NCBI GenBank assembly: GCA_019309045.1
Contig: JAFDGZ010000030.1
Coordinates: 1 to 35,041, forward strand
Length of the DNA: 35,041 nt
Reading direction: 5' to 3'
Source: Deltaproteobacteria bacterium
GTDB taxonomy: Bacteria; Desulfobacterota; Syntrophobacteria; BM002
The notes under the pieces are model-generated. The model ran no database searches, was not told where the DNA came from, and worked only from the letters and a program-made list of their open reading frames with translations. Shown here piece after piece: positions 27,224-34,772 of the stretch; positions within the stretch are counted from its first letter, which is position 1, and each line of letters opens with the position of its first letter. A program made the position numbers and the translations under genes.

Positions 27224-27704
27224 TCCGTTTCTCGCCTTTGGTAATCAAATCCTCGAGAGCCAGAAATCCCTGAATCAAACCTTCGGGTCTCGGAGGACAG
27301 CCAGGGACATATACATCTACCGGGATGAGCAAATCTGCACCCGGCACTATGGCATACTGGCCCTCATATTCGAATGGTCCCCCGGAAATGGCGCAATTGC
27401 CCATGGCAATGCACCACTTGGGCGCCGGCATCTGTTCCCACAGGGTAACTATGGTTGTCGCCATTTTTTTGGATATGGTGCCAGCCACAATCATCAAGTC
27501 CGATTGCCGCGGCGAAGGCCGGAACACCCCAGCGCCAAAGCGGTCCAAGTCGAACCGGCTGGCTCCTGCCGCCATCATCTCGATGGCGCAGCAGGCAAGA
27601 CCGAAAGTCATGGGCCACAATGAATTTGCCCGGCACACGTTGAGCACTTGCTCGAGCACAGCAAAGCGAATGCGGGGCCCTGTTTCTAAACCTTTTTCTG
27701 CCAA
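27180..27704 (-). CDS. nuoB: NADH-quinone oxidoreductase subunit B, cluster N2
   Basis: A 174-residue subunit that binds [4Fe-4S] cluster N2, the electron donor to quinone. Ligands are Cys38 and Cys39 ([11 protein letters not shown]), Cys104 (MGNCAISGG) and Cys136 (VPGCPPRPE). The start is read as TTG 27704 because GGGAG stands seven bases upstream and no other early start fits. It overlaps the end of nuoA by 19 bases. A non-ATG start inside a tightly packed operon may tune its level. Confidence 0.95.
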   Translation of the reverse strand: MAEKGLETGPRIRFAVLEQVLNVCRANSLWPMTFGLACCAIEMMAAGASRFDLDRFGAGVFRPSPRQSDLMIVAGTISKKMATTIVTLWEQMPAPKWCIAMGNCAISGGPFEYEGQYAIVPGADLLIPVDVYVPGCPPRPEGLIQGFLALEDLITKGEKRNVFRRFKRKAGQSR

Positions 27705-28066
27705 TTGAACACTCCCTTACGCCAGGCGAAGACAATTGCCAGGGACAAGATTCCGATAAAAAGCACTATCTCAATAAAGTCACGGATGACAAAACCCTTG
27801 TCATAGGTGAGGGCAACCGGAAACAGATACAGTACATCCACATCAAAGGCCAGAAAGATGAGGGCAAAGACGTAATAGGCCACGCTGAACTGCACCCAGG
27901 CGCTGCCAATTGCTGGCATACCGCTCTCATATGTCTCGGCTCGTTTTTCACCCACGCTTCTGCCGCCAATTAGCCAGCTGATAATAATGGGCGTCACCGC
28001 AAAAAGAAGTGCCACCACCAGGAAGGCGGCAACGTAAAGAAAATCGTGCAATGGATTTACGTCCAT
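27686..28066 (-). CDS. nuoA: NADH-quinone oxidoreductase subunit A
   Basis: A 126-residue, three-helix subunit of complex I and the first gene of nuoABCDHIJKLMN. The conserved loop [20 protein letters not shown] and the helix [20 protein letters not shown], with its acidic pair, are present. ATG 28066 follows GAGAGTGGAG. About 117 bases of leader separate it from a predicted promoter, and the leader contains a terminator-like hairpin (see separate entries). Confidence 0.95.
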   Translation of the reverse strand: MDVNPLHDFLYVAAFLVVALLFAVTPIIISWLIGGRSVGEKRAETYESGMPAIGSAWVQFSVAYYVFALIFLAFDVDVLYLFPVALTYDKGFVIRDFIEIVLFIGILSLAIVFAWRKGVFNWQKKV

Positions 28067-28114
28067 AGCTCCACTCTCAATATGTGAAATATTGGGGGCG
28101 TCCTGCTGAGTTGT

Positions 28115-28143
28115 TCAGGGTGAAAAAACCCTGATTTTCAGGG
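28115..28143 (-). promoter_or_regulatory. Candidate attenuator in the nuoA leader: terminator and competing hairpin
   Basis: On the minus strand, CCCTGA-AAA-TCAGGG (28143-28129) forms a perfect stem directly followed by six T residues, the form of an intrinsic terminator. The 3' arm can instead pair with the next segment: TCAGGGT with ACCCTGA (28115-28121), seven perfect pairs over a six-base loop. The two hairpins exclude each other. The element lies between the predicted nuo promoter and nuoA, with no other minus-strand gene upstream to terminate, so it may decide whether transcription enters the operon. Read on the plus strand, the second hairpin is followed by TTTT. Confidence 0.55.
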
Positions 28144-28160
28144 CTCTTGTTAGCAGGTCA

Positions 28161-28179
28161 TGTGGTAATATTTATCACA
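28161..28179. promoter_or_regulatory. Imperfect palindrome at the nuo start site, candidate operator
   Basis: TGTGGTAATATTTATCACA is symmetric at seven of nine base pairs and lies just downstream of the predicted nuo -10 box, a place where a bound protein would repress. Outer TGTG/CACA half-sites recall CRP/FNR or Rex operators, but the 11-base spacing is three longer than theirs, so no regulator is assigned. Confidence 0.35.
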
Positions 28180-28189
28180 AACAGGCGGT

Positions 28190-28218
28190 ATTCTCACCGA
28201 AACTTGGACCTGTGTCAA
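28190..28218 (-). promoter_or_regulatory. nuoAp: Predicted sigma-70-type promoter of the nuo operon
   Basis: On the minus strand, a perfect TTGACA (28218-28213) is followed after 17 bases by GAGAAT (28195-28190), matching the -10 consensus at four of six positions. Transcription would begin near 28183, giving a leader of about 117 bases before nuoA. Confidence 0.6.
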
Positions 28219-28322
28219 GCACAAAAGGTGATCATAGTGGAAAAAGTGGATCTCATTAATAGTCACAATCCTTCTAACTAATGAAAGACATATTGATTCT
28301 CGCCTTACAAGCCGATTTTCTG

Positions 28323-28350
28323 TTGACTCGCTAGTTGCCCTGTCTATAAT
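28323..28350 (+). promoter_or_regulatory. Strong sigma-70-type promoter, divergent from nuo
   Basis: TTGACT (28323-28328) and a perfect TATAAT (28345-28350) are separated by 16 bases. It should drive the 66-residue membrane protein gene and the 1238-residue fusion gene. It lies about 105 bases from the predicted nuo promoter, so both sets could share regulation. Confidence 0.7.
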
Positions 28351-28402
28351 AGGTGACTTTGGTGGTCGTGTTTCCTGATTAGGGTGGAGGAGGAATAGAC
28401 AA

Positions 28403-28603
28403 ATGACACAACAGTTGTCCATGCCCAATGGCGACGCGGAAGAAACCTTTAAAATGTATGCTTCAACAGTGGGGGCTCGGTTCATGCGTAGAGCAAACAA
28501 AATTTTCGAGGACTTCCCCACGTCCAAATACCTGCTCTATTTTTGTATCTACACGGTGGAGGTCATAATTGCATTCTGGATCGGCATGCAGCTCGGTCAC
28601 TGA
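28403..28603 (+). CDS. Small single-helix membrane protein, unknown function
   Basis: A 66-residue protein with an excellent ribosome binding site (GGAGGAGGAA, seven bases before ATG 28403) behind a strong promoter. The first 40 residues are polar with a basic patch (ARFMRRANK). Residues about 43-63 (LLYFCIYTVEVIIAFWIGMQ) form one hydrophobic helix with a Glu inside it. No family is recognised. It lies 75 bases before the GltD-NuoG fusion gene and probably shares its transcript. It may anchor the fusion to the membrane or to complex I, but nothing in the sequence proves it. Confidence 0.75.
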   Translation: MTQQLSMPNGDAEETFKMYASTVGARFMRRANKIFEDFPTSKYLLYFCIYTVEVIIAFWIGMQLGH

Positions 28604-28678
28604 TTCTGGCTAGCACTCTAGAATTTCGCTTATCAGCAGCAATCAGACAATCTCCATTGACGGAAAAAGAGGATATTC

Positions 28679-31600
28679 ATGAAGGAAAAAGTTCGACTCA
28701 CCATTGACGGGCAACAGGTGGAGGTGGAGAAAGGTACCACTATCCTGGAAGCGGCCAAACAGCTGCACATCAACATCCCCACCCTTTGCTACAGTGAGAT
28801 CTTGAGGCCCCAAGAGCGGTGCAGGATGTGCGTGGTGAGAGTGGCGGGAGAAGAGCACCTGCAGGCCTCCTGCAGCACAGAGGTTCTAGAAGGCATGGAG
28901 GTCACTACCGACTCGGACGAAATCCGCCAGATGCGCAGACTCATGCTCGAACTCCTGCTCAAGGAGCACTATGGCGACTGTGTTGCACCTTGTCAACTCA
29001 CCTGCCCAGCAGGGATTGATATTCAGGGCTATATTGCCCTCATCGCCCAGGGCCAATATCTAGAAGCACTGAAGCTCATCAGGGAGCGTATTCCCATGCC
29101 CCTGACTATTGGCCGCGTCTGTCCTCACTCCTGCGAGTACAAGTGCAATCGCAACCTTCTGGACGAACCGGTAAACATCAACCACCTGAAGCGGTTTGTG
29201 GCGGACTATGAGATGTTTTCCGGCAAGAGGAATCCACCAGACCTTGCGCCCCTTTCAGGCCGCAAAGTGGCCATTGTAGGCGGCGGCCCTGCAGGGCTTT
29301 CAGCGGCATACTATCTCCGCTGTCTTGGACATGCCAGCACCATATTCGATGTCATGCCCGAACTTGGAGGCATGCTGCGCTACGGCATCCCGGAATATCG
29401 CCTGCCAAAAAAGATCCTCGACTGGGAAATCGACGGCATCCTGGAGCTTGGCAATATCGAGGTGAAACTCGGACAGGCCTGGGGCAAAGATTTCACTCTG
29501 GAATCGCTGAAAAATGAAGGCTACGATGCCATTTTTATAGCCATCGGCGCCTGGAGCACTCGCAAGCTCGGCATACCCGGAGAGGAACTGGAGGGAGTCT
29601 ACGCTGGCGTTGATTTTCTTGTGGACCTTGCCCTGGACAAACCAGTCAAGACGGGACGAAATATTGCCATAATCGGTGGCGGCAATGTGGCCATCGATGC
29701 TGCCCGCAACTGCATCCGCAAAGGTGCGGAAAGCGTCACAATCATCTATCGTAGATCTCGGCAGGAAATGCCTGCCAGTCCAGAGGAAATTCACGGGGCG
29801 GAGGAAGAAGGGGTAAAATTTCATTTTCTGGCCGCACCCGTCCGACTCATTGGCAGCAACGGCAAGCTCAGCAAGCTCGAGTATGTCAAGATGGAACTGG
29901 GAGAACCAGACGCCAGTGGCAGAAGACGTCCAGTGCCCATCGAGGGCTCTGAAACGCAGATTTCTGTGGACACGGTTATTGCTGCCATAGGTCAGTTCCC
30001 GGACCTTTCGCCCATAGATTCAGACTCAGCAGCAGAGGGCATGCCCACCACCAGATGGCACACAATAGGTGCTGACCCGGAGAACATGTACACAGGAATC
30101 GAGGGAGTCTTTACCGGTGGGGATGTGTACCGAGGTCCAGAGACAGTAGTAGGCGCTTTGGCTGACGGCCGCAAAGCTGCCTTTTCCATCCACCAATATT
30201 TTACGGAAGGTCGAGTAAAGCCGCTGCCCGAGCAGTTCAATATCCTGAAGGGAGATCTGGCCAGCATCGATAGGGAGCAGTTCTCCCACGTACCCTCGGA
30301 ACCGCGAGCGTGCATGCCAGAACTGCCGGCAGAGGAACGCAAGAGCCATTATGAACAAATCGAACTGGGTCTTTCAGAGGATGCCGCCCTGCGGGAAGCA
30401 GAACGCTGTTTGTCCTGCGGTTGTCTGGACACCTTCGATTGCAAACTCCGGAGGTATTCTTTCGAGTTTGGCATTGACAGCCTGACACATACCGAGCCGA
30501 TGGTTCCCTTTGCTGAAGTGAGCCAGAAGGATACTCATCCTTTCATACTGGTCGATCCCAACAAGTGTATTCGTTGTAAACAGTGTTACGAAGCCTGCAC
30601 GTACTTTCAATGTTCCGACGCCATTGACTTCGATGATACACCCACGCTCAACCCTCGCTGCGTGTCCTGTGGTCTCTGTGTGGATATGTGTCCCACCGGC
30701 GCTCTCGAAGAAAGAATTCAGGGGAAGCCAGGGCCTTTTCTCTTCGAGCGCCTGGACGCTTTCTGCCCCCATTGCGGCTGCGGCTGCCACATCGTCCTCA
30801 ACATCAAGGGTGGCAGGGTATACAAAGTTACCACACGCCCCAGCGCACCCCCCAATTACGGACAGACCTGCCAGCGAGGAAGGTTCAACAGTTTTAACTA
30901 CCTGCACGCTGATAACAGACTTCATGTGCCTTTGCTGCGTCAAAACGGCGAACTGGTGGAAACCACCTGGGATGATGCCATGGGTCGGGTTGCCTCAGAA
31001 CTGACACGGTTGGCAATTGCCCACGGACCGGAGGCTGTTGCCGCTGCAGGTTCTGCTTACGCCACCAATGAAGCCAACTTTTTGCTGCAAAAAATCTTCC
31101 GCACTCAGTTCGGCAGCAACAATATAGACTATCCAGGCAGCAGCTCTTCTCGAAACACCATGAAGGGGCTCTCTTCTGTTCTCGGCACGGGTTCTATGAC
31201 AAATTCCTACAGGGAGATCGAGAGGGCAGATGTTATCCTGGCCCTAGGCAATACCATTGAAGAATGCAGTCCTATTATTGCCACTGCTCTACGTCGGGCC
31301 AGCCGAACCAATGGCAAGCGTTTGCTGCATTGCAGTTCCAGCGAGTCCCCTTTTGCCTCTTTTAGCCACTCCACCCTGATCATCGAAAAAGGTGCTGAAT
31401 TAGATTTTCTCAACTGCCTTCTCTGGTCGCTGGTTAGAGCAAAGCTCTACAACCAGGAGTTTGTGCGTACAGCCACTGCGGGCTTTGAACTTTTTCTCAA
31501 GGCATTGGAGAAAATGGACGGTGAGCAGCTTGCAGCCCGGGCGGGAATTCCACTGTCAACAGTGGAAGAAATTGCGCGGCTCATTGCCGGGGCCACCTCT

Positions 31601-32395
31601 ATTGCCCTCGTTTATTCAGAAGACGTGCCCGCTCAGACCAATGGAATTGCCACTGTCGAGGCCATAGCCAACCTTTGCCTGTTAACGGGGAACATAGGTC
31701 GAGAACACAGCGGCATATACCCACTTTACTCGCATATCAATGTCCAGGGTGCTCTGGACATGGGAGTATTACCCGATCACTATCCCGGGCATCTCAGCCT
31801 CAAACAAGCAAGCAACCGCAAACAGTTCGAACAGACATGGTCGGCTGAACTTTCTGCAAAGGTGGGTCTCAGCTGGCCTGAAATATTGCAGGCTTGTGCC
31901 GCAAAGAAAATAAAAGGCCTCTACTTCCTGGACGGCAGACTGCCCATGACTGCCGAGGAGATCGAGCAATTGGGCAGCAGCCTCGCAGAAGTTGAGTTCA
32001 TGGTTGTCCAGGCGTTCTCCATCACTGAGATCTGCAAATATGCTGACGTGATCCTGCCTTCTCTGGCCTTCACCGAACAGTCAGGAACATTCACTACCAT
32101 GGAACGGCGGCTGGAAAAACTCAACGAGCTGATCAGCGGACCTGGCCAGGCCATGCCTGACTGGCGGATCCTGGCGGATCTTCTTGCGGCTCTCGACCCG
32201 AAGAGTTCCTACGACAACGTGGATGCCGTCCTGGAGGAGATCACCAGCCTGGTGCCGTTTTATGCCGGTATAACATACCAGAAGCTGGGCAGCAGTGGCT
32301 TGCAATGGCCGCTTTCCAGCGACAGCACCCAGGGAAGCGGAACTTTGCCAGCCCCCCTGTTAAAAGATCGTTATGAATTCGCTGTACCACGTTAG
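28679..32395 (+). CDS. Multi-domain NuoG/GltD fusion: [2Fe-2S], FAD-NAD(P)H oxidoreductase, ferredoxin and molybdopterin-oxidoreductase-like domains
   Basis: A 1238-residue redox protein. Residues 1-80 are a NuoG-type [2Fe-2S] domain with Cys37, 48, 51, 65. His97 and Cys101/105/109, then Cys148/152/156, fit the iron-sulfur entry of GltD-like proteins. Residues about 195-510 are a GltD/NfnB-type oxidoreductase with an FAD fingerprint (VAIVGGGPAGLSAAYYL), an NAD(P)H fingerprint (IAIIGGGNVAIDAARN) and TGGDVYRGPETVVGA. Two [4Fe-4S] sets follow (Cys630/633/636/640 and 661/664/667/671). From about 690 comes a molybdopterin-oxidoreductase-like part with Cys696/699/703/731. At the usual Mo-ligand Cys/Sec position there is a Ser run (821-824), as expected of a cofactor-free NuoG. 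ATG 28679 has GAGGA upstream. It probably replaces NuoF and NuoG for the divergent nuo operon; an independent soluble oxidoreductase is the alternative. Confidence 0.85.
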   Translation: MKEKVRLTIDGQQVEVEKGTTILEAAKQLHINIPTLCYSEILRPQERCRMCVVRVAGEEHLQASCSTEVLEGMEVTTDSDEIRQMRRLMLELLLKEHYGDCVAPCQLTCPAGIDIQGYIALIAQGQYLEALKLIRERIPMPLTIGRVCPHSCEYKCNRNLLDEPVNINHLKRFVADYEMFSGKRNPPDLAPLSGRKVAIVGGGPAGLSAAYYLRCLGHASTIFDVMPELGGMLRYGIPEYRLPKKILDWEIDGILELGNIEVKLGQAWGKDFTLESLKNEGYDAIFIAIGAWSTRKLGIPGEELEGVYAGVDFLVDLALDKPVKTGRNIAIIGGGNVAIDAARNCIRKGAESVTIIYRRSRQEMPASPEEIHGAEEEGVKFHFLAAPVRLIGSNGKLSKLEYVKMELGEPDASGRRRPVPIEGSETQISVDTVIAAIGQFPDLSPIDSDSAAEGMPTTRWHTIGADPENMYTGIEGVFTGGDVYRGPETVVGALADGRKAAFSIHQYFTEGRVKPLPEQFNILKGDLASIDREQFSHVPSEPRACMPELPAEERKSHYEQIELGLSEDAALREAERCLSCGCLDTFDCKLRRYSFEFGIDSLTHTEPMVPFAEVSQKDTHPFILVDPNKCIRCKQCYEACTYFQCSDAIDFDDTPTLNPRCVSCGLCVDMCPTGALEERIQGKPGPFLFERLDAFCPHCGCGCHIVLNIKGGRVYKVTTRPSAPPNYGQTCQRGRFNSFNYLHADNRLHVPLLRQNGELVETTWDDAMGRVASELTRLAIAHGPEAVAAAGSAYATNEANFLLQKIFRTQFGSNNIDYPGSSSSRNTMKGLSSVLGTGSMTNSYREIERADVILALGNTIEECSPIIATALRRASRTNGKRLLHCSSSESPFASFSHSTLIIEKGAELDFLNCLLWSLVRAKLYNQEFVRTATAGFELFLKALEKMDGEQLAARAGIPLSTVEEIARLIAGATSIALVYSEDVPAQTNGIATVEAIANLCLLTGNIGREHSGIYPLYSHINVQGALDMGVLPDHYPGHLSLKQASNRKQFEQTWSAELSAKVGLSWPEILQACAAKKIKGLYFLDGRLPMTAEEIEQLGSSLAEVEFMVVQAFSITEICKYADVILPSLAFTEQSGTFTTMERRLEKLNELISGPGQAMPDWRILADLLAALDPKSSYDNVDAVLEEITSLVPFYAGITYQKLGSSGLQWPLSSDSTQGSGTLPAPLLKDRYEFAVPR

Positions 32396-32408
32396 AGGGC
32401 GCCGGCTC

Positions 32409-32451
32409 ATCAGGTTGGCGAACGGATTTTTTTCCAACAACCTGATTTTTT
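32409..32451 (+). terminator. Intrinsic terminator after the fusion gene
   Basis: ATCAGGTTG (32409-32417) and CAACCTGAT (32438-32446) form a perfect nine-pair stem with a 20-base loop, followed by a run of six T residues. It starts 13 bases past the stop codon and separates the redox operon from the leucine leader. Confidence 0.7.
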
Positions 32452-32521
32452 CTGTTGCATTTTCACTGCAGTTCCGATAAAGAGGATGAAAACACTGTGT
32501 AACGGTGACTTAGAGTCAAAT

Positions 32522-32629
32522 ATGATGCAACAATTAAGGCAAAGGGCTGAACTTCTTAGCGCAGAACTGCTGCTCCTTAGCAGCTTGTTGGGGTTGTGCG
32601 GTCCGCCCATTGCCTTGAGAGTGCGCTGA
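32522..32629 (+). CDS. leuL: Leucine attenuator leader peptide
   Basis: A 35-residue open frame with 11 leucines. Nine of codons 11-25 are Leu, including runs CTT CTT, CTG CTG CTC CTT and TTG TTG. That is the hallmark of a leu operon leader peptide, whose translation senses charged tRNA-Leu. ATG 32522 has a modest site (TTAGAG); an in-frame ATG at 32486 is an alternative start. It ends 22 bases before a terminator hairpin and 195 bases before leuA. A possible weak promoter lies around 32455-32483. Confidence 0.8.
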   Translation: MMQQLRQRAELLSAELLLLSSLLGLCGPPIALRVR

Positions 32630-32684
32630 CCTTAAGAGGTAGACAAATTCCAGGCCATGGGCAAAGCGCTCATGGCCTTTTTTT
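32605..32684 (+). promoter_or_regulatory. Leucine attenuator: antiterminator pairing and terminator hairpin
   Basis: The terminator is AGGCCATG (32652-32659) with CATGGCCT (32671-32678), eight perfect pairs, followed by seven T residues. The competing segment GCCCATTGCC (32605-32614), just past the last clustered Leu codon, can pair with GGCCATGGGC (32653-32662) at nine of ten positions and would block the terminator. A ribosome stalled at the Leu codons leaves this segment free; one reaching the stop codon at 32627 covers it. The layout matches the classical ribosome-mediated attenuation model. Confidence 0.8.
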
Positions 32685-32823
32685 ATGGTCCACAGCCAGG
32701 GACAAAACGGTTGGCCAGTCAGAGGAAGGGAGGTGGTTAGTATGGGGCTACCGCTGTCAACAGCTGAAGCATCAGCCGACGACGAAGGACTTGACCTTAA
32801 AATTTTACAGAATGGAGGTAATC

Positions 32824-34338
32824 ATGGAAACCAGGAAGATAAGGATCTTCGACACGACCCTGAGAGACGGCGAACAAGTACCGGGCGCCAAACTCAATCA
32901 GAAGCAAAAACTGGAAATTGCTCGCCAGCTGGAAAAGCTCGGGGTGGATGTCATCGAGGCAGGCTTTCCCTGCTCCTCACCGGGAGATGCCCAGGCAGTG
33001 AGACTGGTGGCCCAGGAAGTGAGAAAACCTATAATCGCTGGACTTGCCAGGGCGGTGAAATCAGATATCGATATATGCTGGCAGGCTGTGCGTGAGGCTG
33101 AACAGCCAAGGATTCATGTATTTCTAGGGTCCTCTGATATTCACGTCCAGAAGAAGTTGCGTATGGATCGCGACAAGGCTCTCGACTTGGCCGTGGAATC
33201 TGTGCGTTATGCCAAGAAATTCTGTGCCGATGTGGAATATTCCACGGAAGATGCTTCCCGGACCGATTTCGACTACCTTTGTCGGGTAATAGAGGCGGTC
33301 ATCAAGGAAGGAGCCACCACCATAAATGTTCCAGACACAGTCGGATATGCAATTCCAGAAGAGTTCGGCGACCTCATCCGTCGTCTCCGCGAAAGAGTGC
33401 CTGCCCTCGACAAGGTGGTCCTCAGCGTCCATTGTCACAATGATCTGGGTCTGGCGGTCGCCAATTCTCTAGCTGCGGTGCGCAATGGGGCCACCCAGGT
33501 GGAATGCACTGTGAACGGTGTGGGTGAACGAGCGGGGAATGCCTCCATGGAAGAGATCGTCATGGCCATCCGCACCCGCCCCCATGTCTTCAAGGTGCAC
33601 ACAGATATTCGCACGCAGGAAATCTATCGCACCAGCAGGTTGGTCAGCCGCCTGATGAACATCCCGGTGCAACCCAACAAGGCAATTGTCGGCAGCAACG
33701 CTTTTGCTCATTCTTCTGGCATCCATCAGGATGGCATTCTCAAAGATCGGCAAACGTATGAAATCATACGACCGGAAGACGTGGGCATTCAAGACCACAC
33801 CATGGTGCTTACCGCCAGATCTGGCAGAGCCGCTGTACGCCACAAGCTCACGGAGCTCGGCTTTGAATTGGACGAGGAGCTTTTTCAGAGAGTTTTTCAG
33901 CGCTTCATCGATGTGGCAGATAGGAAAAAGGAAATCACTGCCAAAGATCTGAGCAGTATTGTGGAAATCGAAATGGCCAAGGTCCCTGAAACCTATTCCT
34001 TTGTAGGATTGCAGATCATGAGCGGCGACCAGGCCATCCCTATTTCCTCGGTTAAACTCCAGAAAGGCGACGAAATCCTGATGGACGCGGCCACAGGCAA
34101 TGGCCCAGTAGACGCCACTTACCGCTGCATCGACCGCCTGGTAGGACACCGCGGCAAGCTCCTCGACTATGATTTGAAGGCGGTCACCACGGGCAAAGAT
34201 GCCCTCGGAGAGGCAATGGTGCGCGTCGAGGTGGAGGGGCGGGTTTACTCGGGCGTTGGCACCAGTCCGGACGTAATCGAGGCGAGCGCCAGGGCGTATC
34301 TCAACGCCTTCAACCGCTATTTCGCCAATAATCATTAA
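32824..34338 (+). CDS. leuA: 2-isopropylmalate synthase
   Basis: LeuA condenses acetyl-CoA with 2-ketoisovalerate, the first committed step of leucine synthesis. The 504-residue product has the DRE-TIM barrel motif FDTTLRDGEQVPG (metal ligand Asp10), the metal-binding HCHNDLGLAVANS, and VNGVGERAGNASMEE. The FAHSSGIHQDG segment and a C-terminal LeuA regulatory domain follow (from about 390, with FVGLQIMSGDQAIPISSV), which normally gives leucine feedback inhibition. ATG 32824 is preceded by GGAGG at spacing 5; in-frame upstream codons are inside the leader. No other leu genes follow in the window. The Leu-rich leader independently supports leucine rather than citramalate synthesis. Confidence 0.95.
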   Translation: METRKIRIFDTTLRDGEQVPGAKLNQKQKLEIARQLEKLGVDVIEAGFPCSSPGDAQAVRLVAQEVRKPIIAGLARAVKSDIDICWQAVREAEQPRIHVFLGSSDIHVQKKLRMDRDKALDLAVESVRYAKKFCADVEYSTEDASRTDFDYLCRVIEAVIKEGATTINVPDTVGYAIPEEFGDLIRRLRERVPALDKVVLSVHCHNDLGLAVANSLAAVRNGATQVECTVNGVGERAGNASMEEIVMAIRTRPHVFKVHTDIRTQEIYRTSRLVSRLMNIPVQPNKAIVGSNAFAHSSGIHQDGILKDRQTYEIIRPEDVGIQDHTMVLTARSGRAAVRHKLTELGFELDEELFQRVFQRFIDVADRKKEITAKDLSSIVEIEMAKVPETYSFVGLQIMSGDQAIPISSVKLQKGDEILMDAATGNGPVDATYRCIDRLVGHRGKLLDYDLKAVTTGKDALGEAMVRVEVEGRVYSGVGTSPDVIEASARAYLNAFNRYFANNH

Positions 34339-34370
34339 TCTCGATTATGCGTATCTCTCCGCCCGGGAAA

Positions 34371-34580
34371 CTCGGCTGCGGCCAGGGTTACGAGGCCCGT
34401 TTCGGCTGGCGGCCACGGCTTTCGGTCAATCCACTTGGCCGGGAGAACTCATCGGAAAAACTTCGTGGTCTGCGGAGCAAAGAACATTCGGAGCCACCGA
34501 CAACTCATTACCCGCTACCAGAAGAGCCAAGGTTATTATGGAAACATGACTTACCTAGAGGTCAACTGAGGCTACCTGAG
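34371..34580 (+). repeat. Dispersed repeat, tandem unit D1
   Basis: About 210 bases of the dispersed repeat, in direct tandem with D2 at an offset of 269 bases. Shared blocks include GAGGCCCGTTTCGGCTGGCG, CAATCCACTTGGCCGGGAGA (TAATCCACTTGGCCGGGAAA in D2) and GAGCCACCGACAACTCATTA. The tail (TCAACTGAGGCTACCT) is also shared with D2 but was not seen in A or B. D1 lacks the GTGATGGCAGGAAT insert present in D2. It begins 33 bases after leuA. Confidence 0.88.
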
Positions 34581-34590
34581 ATACGCGACT

Positions 34591-34772
34591 ATGTTCTTTG
34601 CGGAGCAGGCCTTCCTGCCCAGCACCTCCGCCTTGGGAGCTCGGCCAGGACCAGGGTCACGAGGCCCGTTTCGGCTGGCGGCCACGGCTTTCGGCTAATC
34701 CACTTGGCCGGGAAAACTCATCGGAAAAACCTCGTGGCGTGATGGCAGGAATGTCTGCGGAGCAAAGAACAT
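34591..34772. mobile_element. Possible MITE-like element with 29 bp imperfect terminal inverted repeats
   Basis: ATGTTCTTTGCGGAGCAGGC at 34591, extending to 34619, is the reverse complement of 34744-34772 at 24 of 29 positions; the mismatches cluster in an inverted GCGGAGC/GCTCCGC core. The 182 bases so bounded contain the GC-rich core of the repeat and no gene. That is the form of a small non-autonomous element, but no transposase or target duplication is visible. Confidence 0.4.

Noticed and set aside
28161-28179. CRP, FNR or Rex operator at the nuo promoter
   Set aside because: Half-sites look right, but the spacing is three bases too long for these families, so only an unassigned palindrome is reported.
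28679-32395. Annotation of the fusion as a formate dehydrogenase alpha subunit or glutamate synthase small subunit alone
   Set aside because: The Mo-ligand Cys/Sec is missing, the GltD-like part is only one of several domains, no glutamate synthase large subunit is nearby, and the nuo operon is adjacent.
32596-32823. N-terminal extension of LeuA into the leader
   Set aside because: The extension runs through the attenuator terminator and has no homology; ATG 32824 has GGAGG at the right distance.
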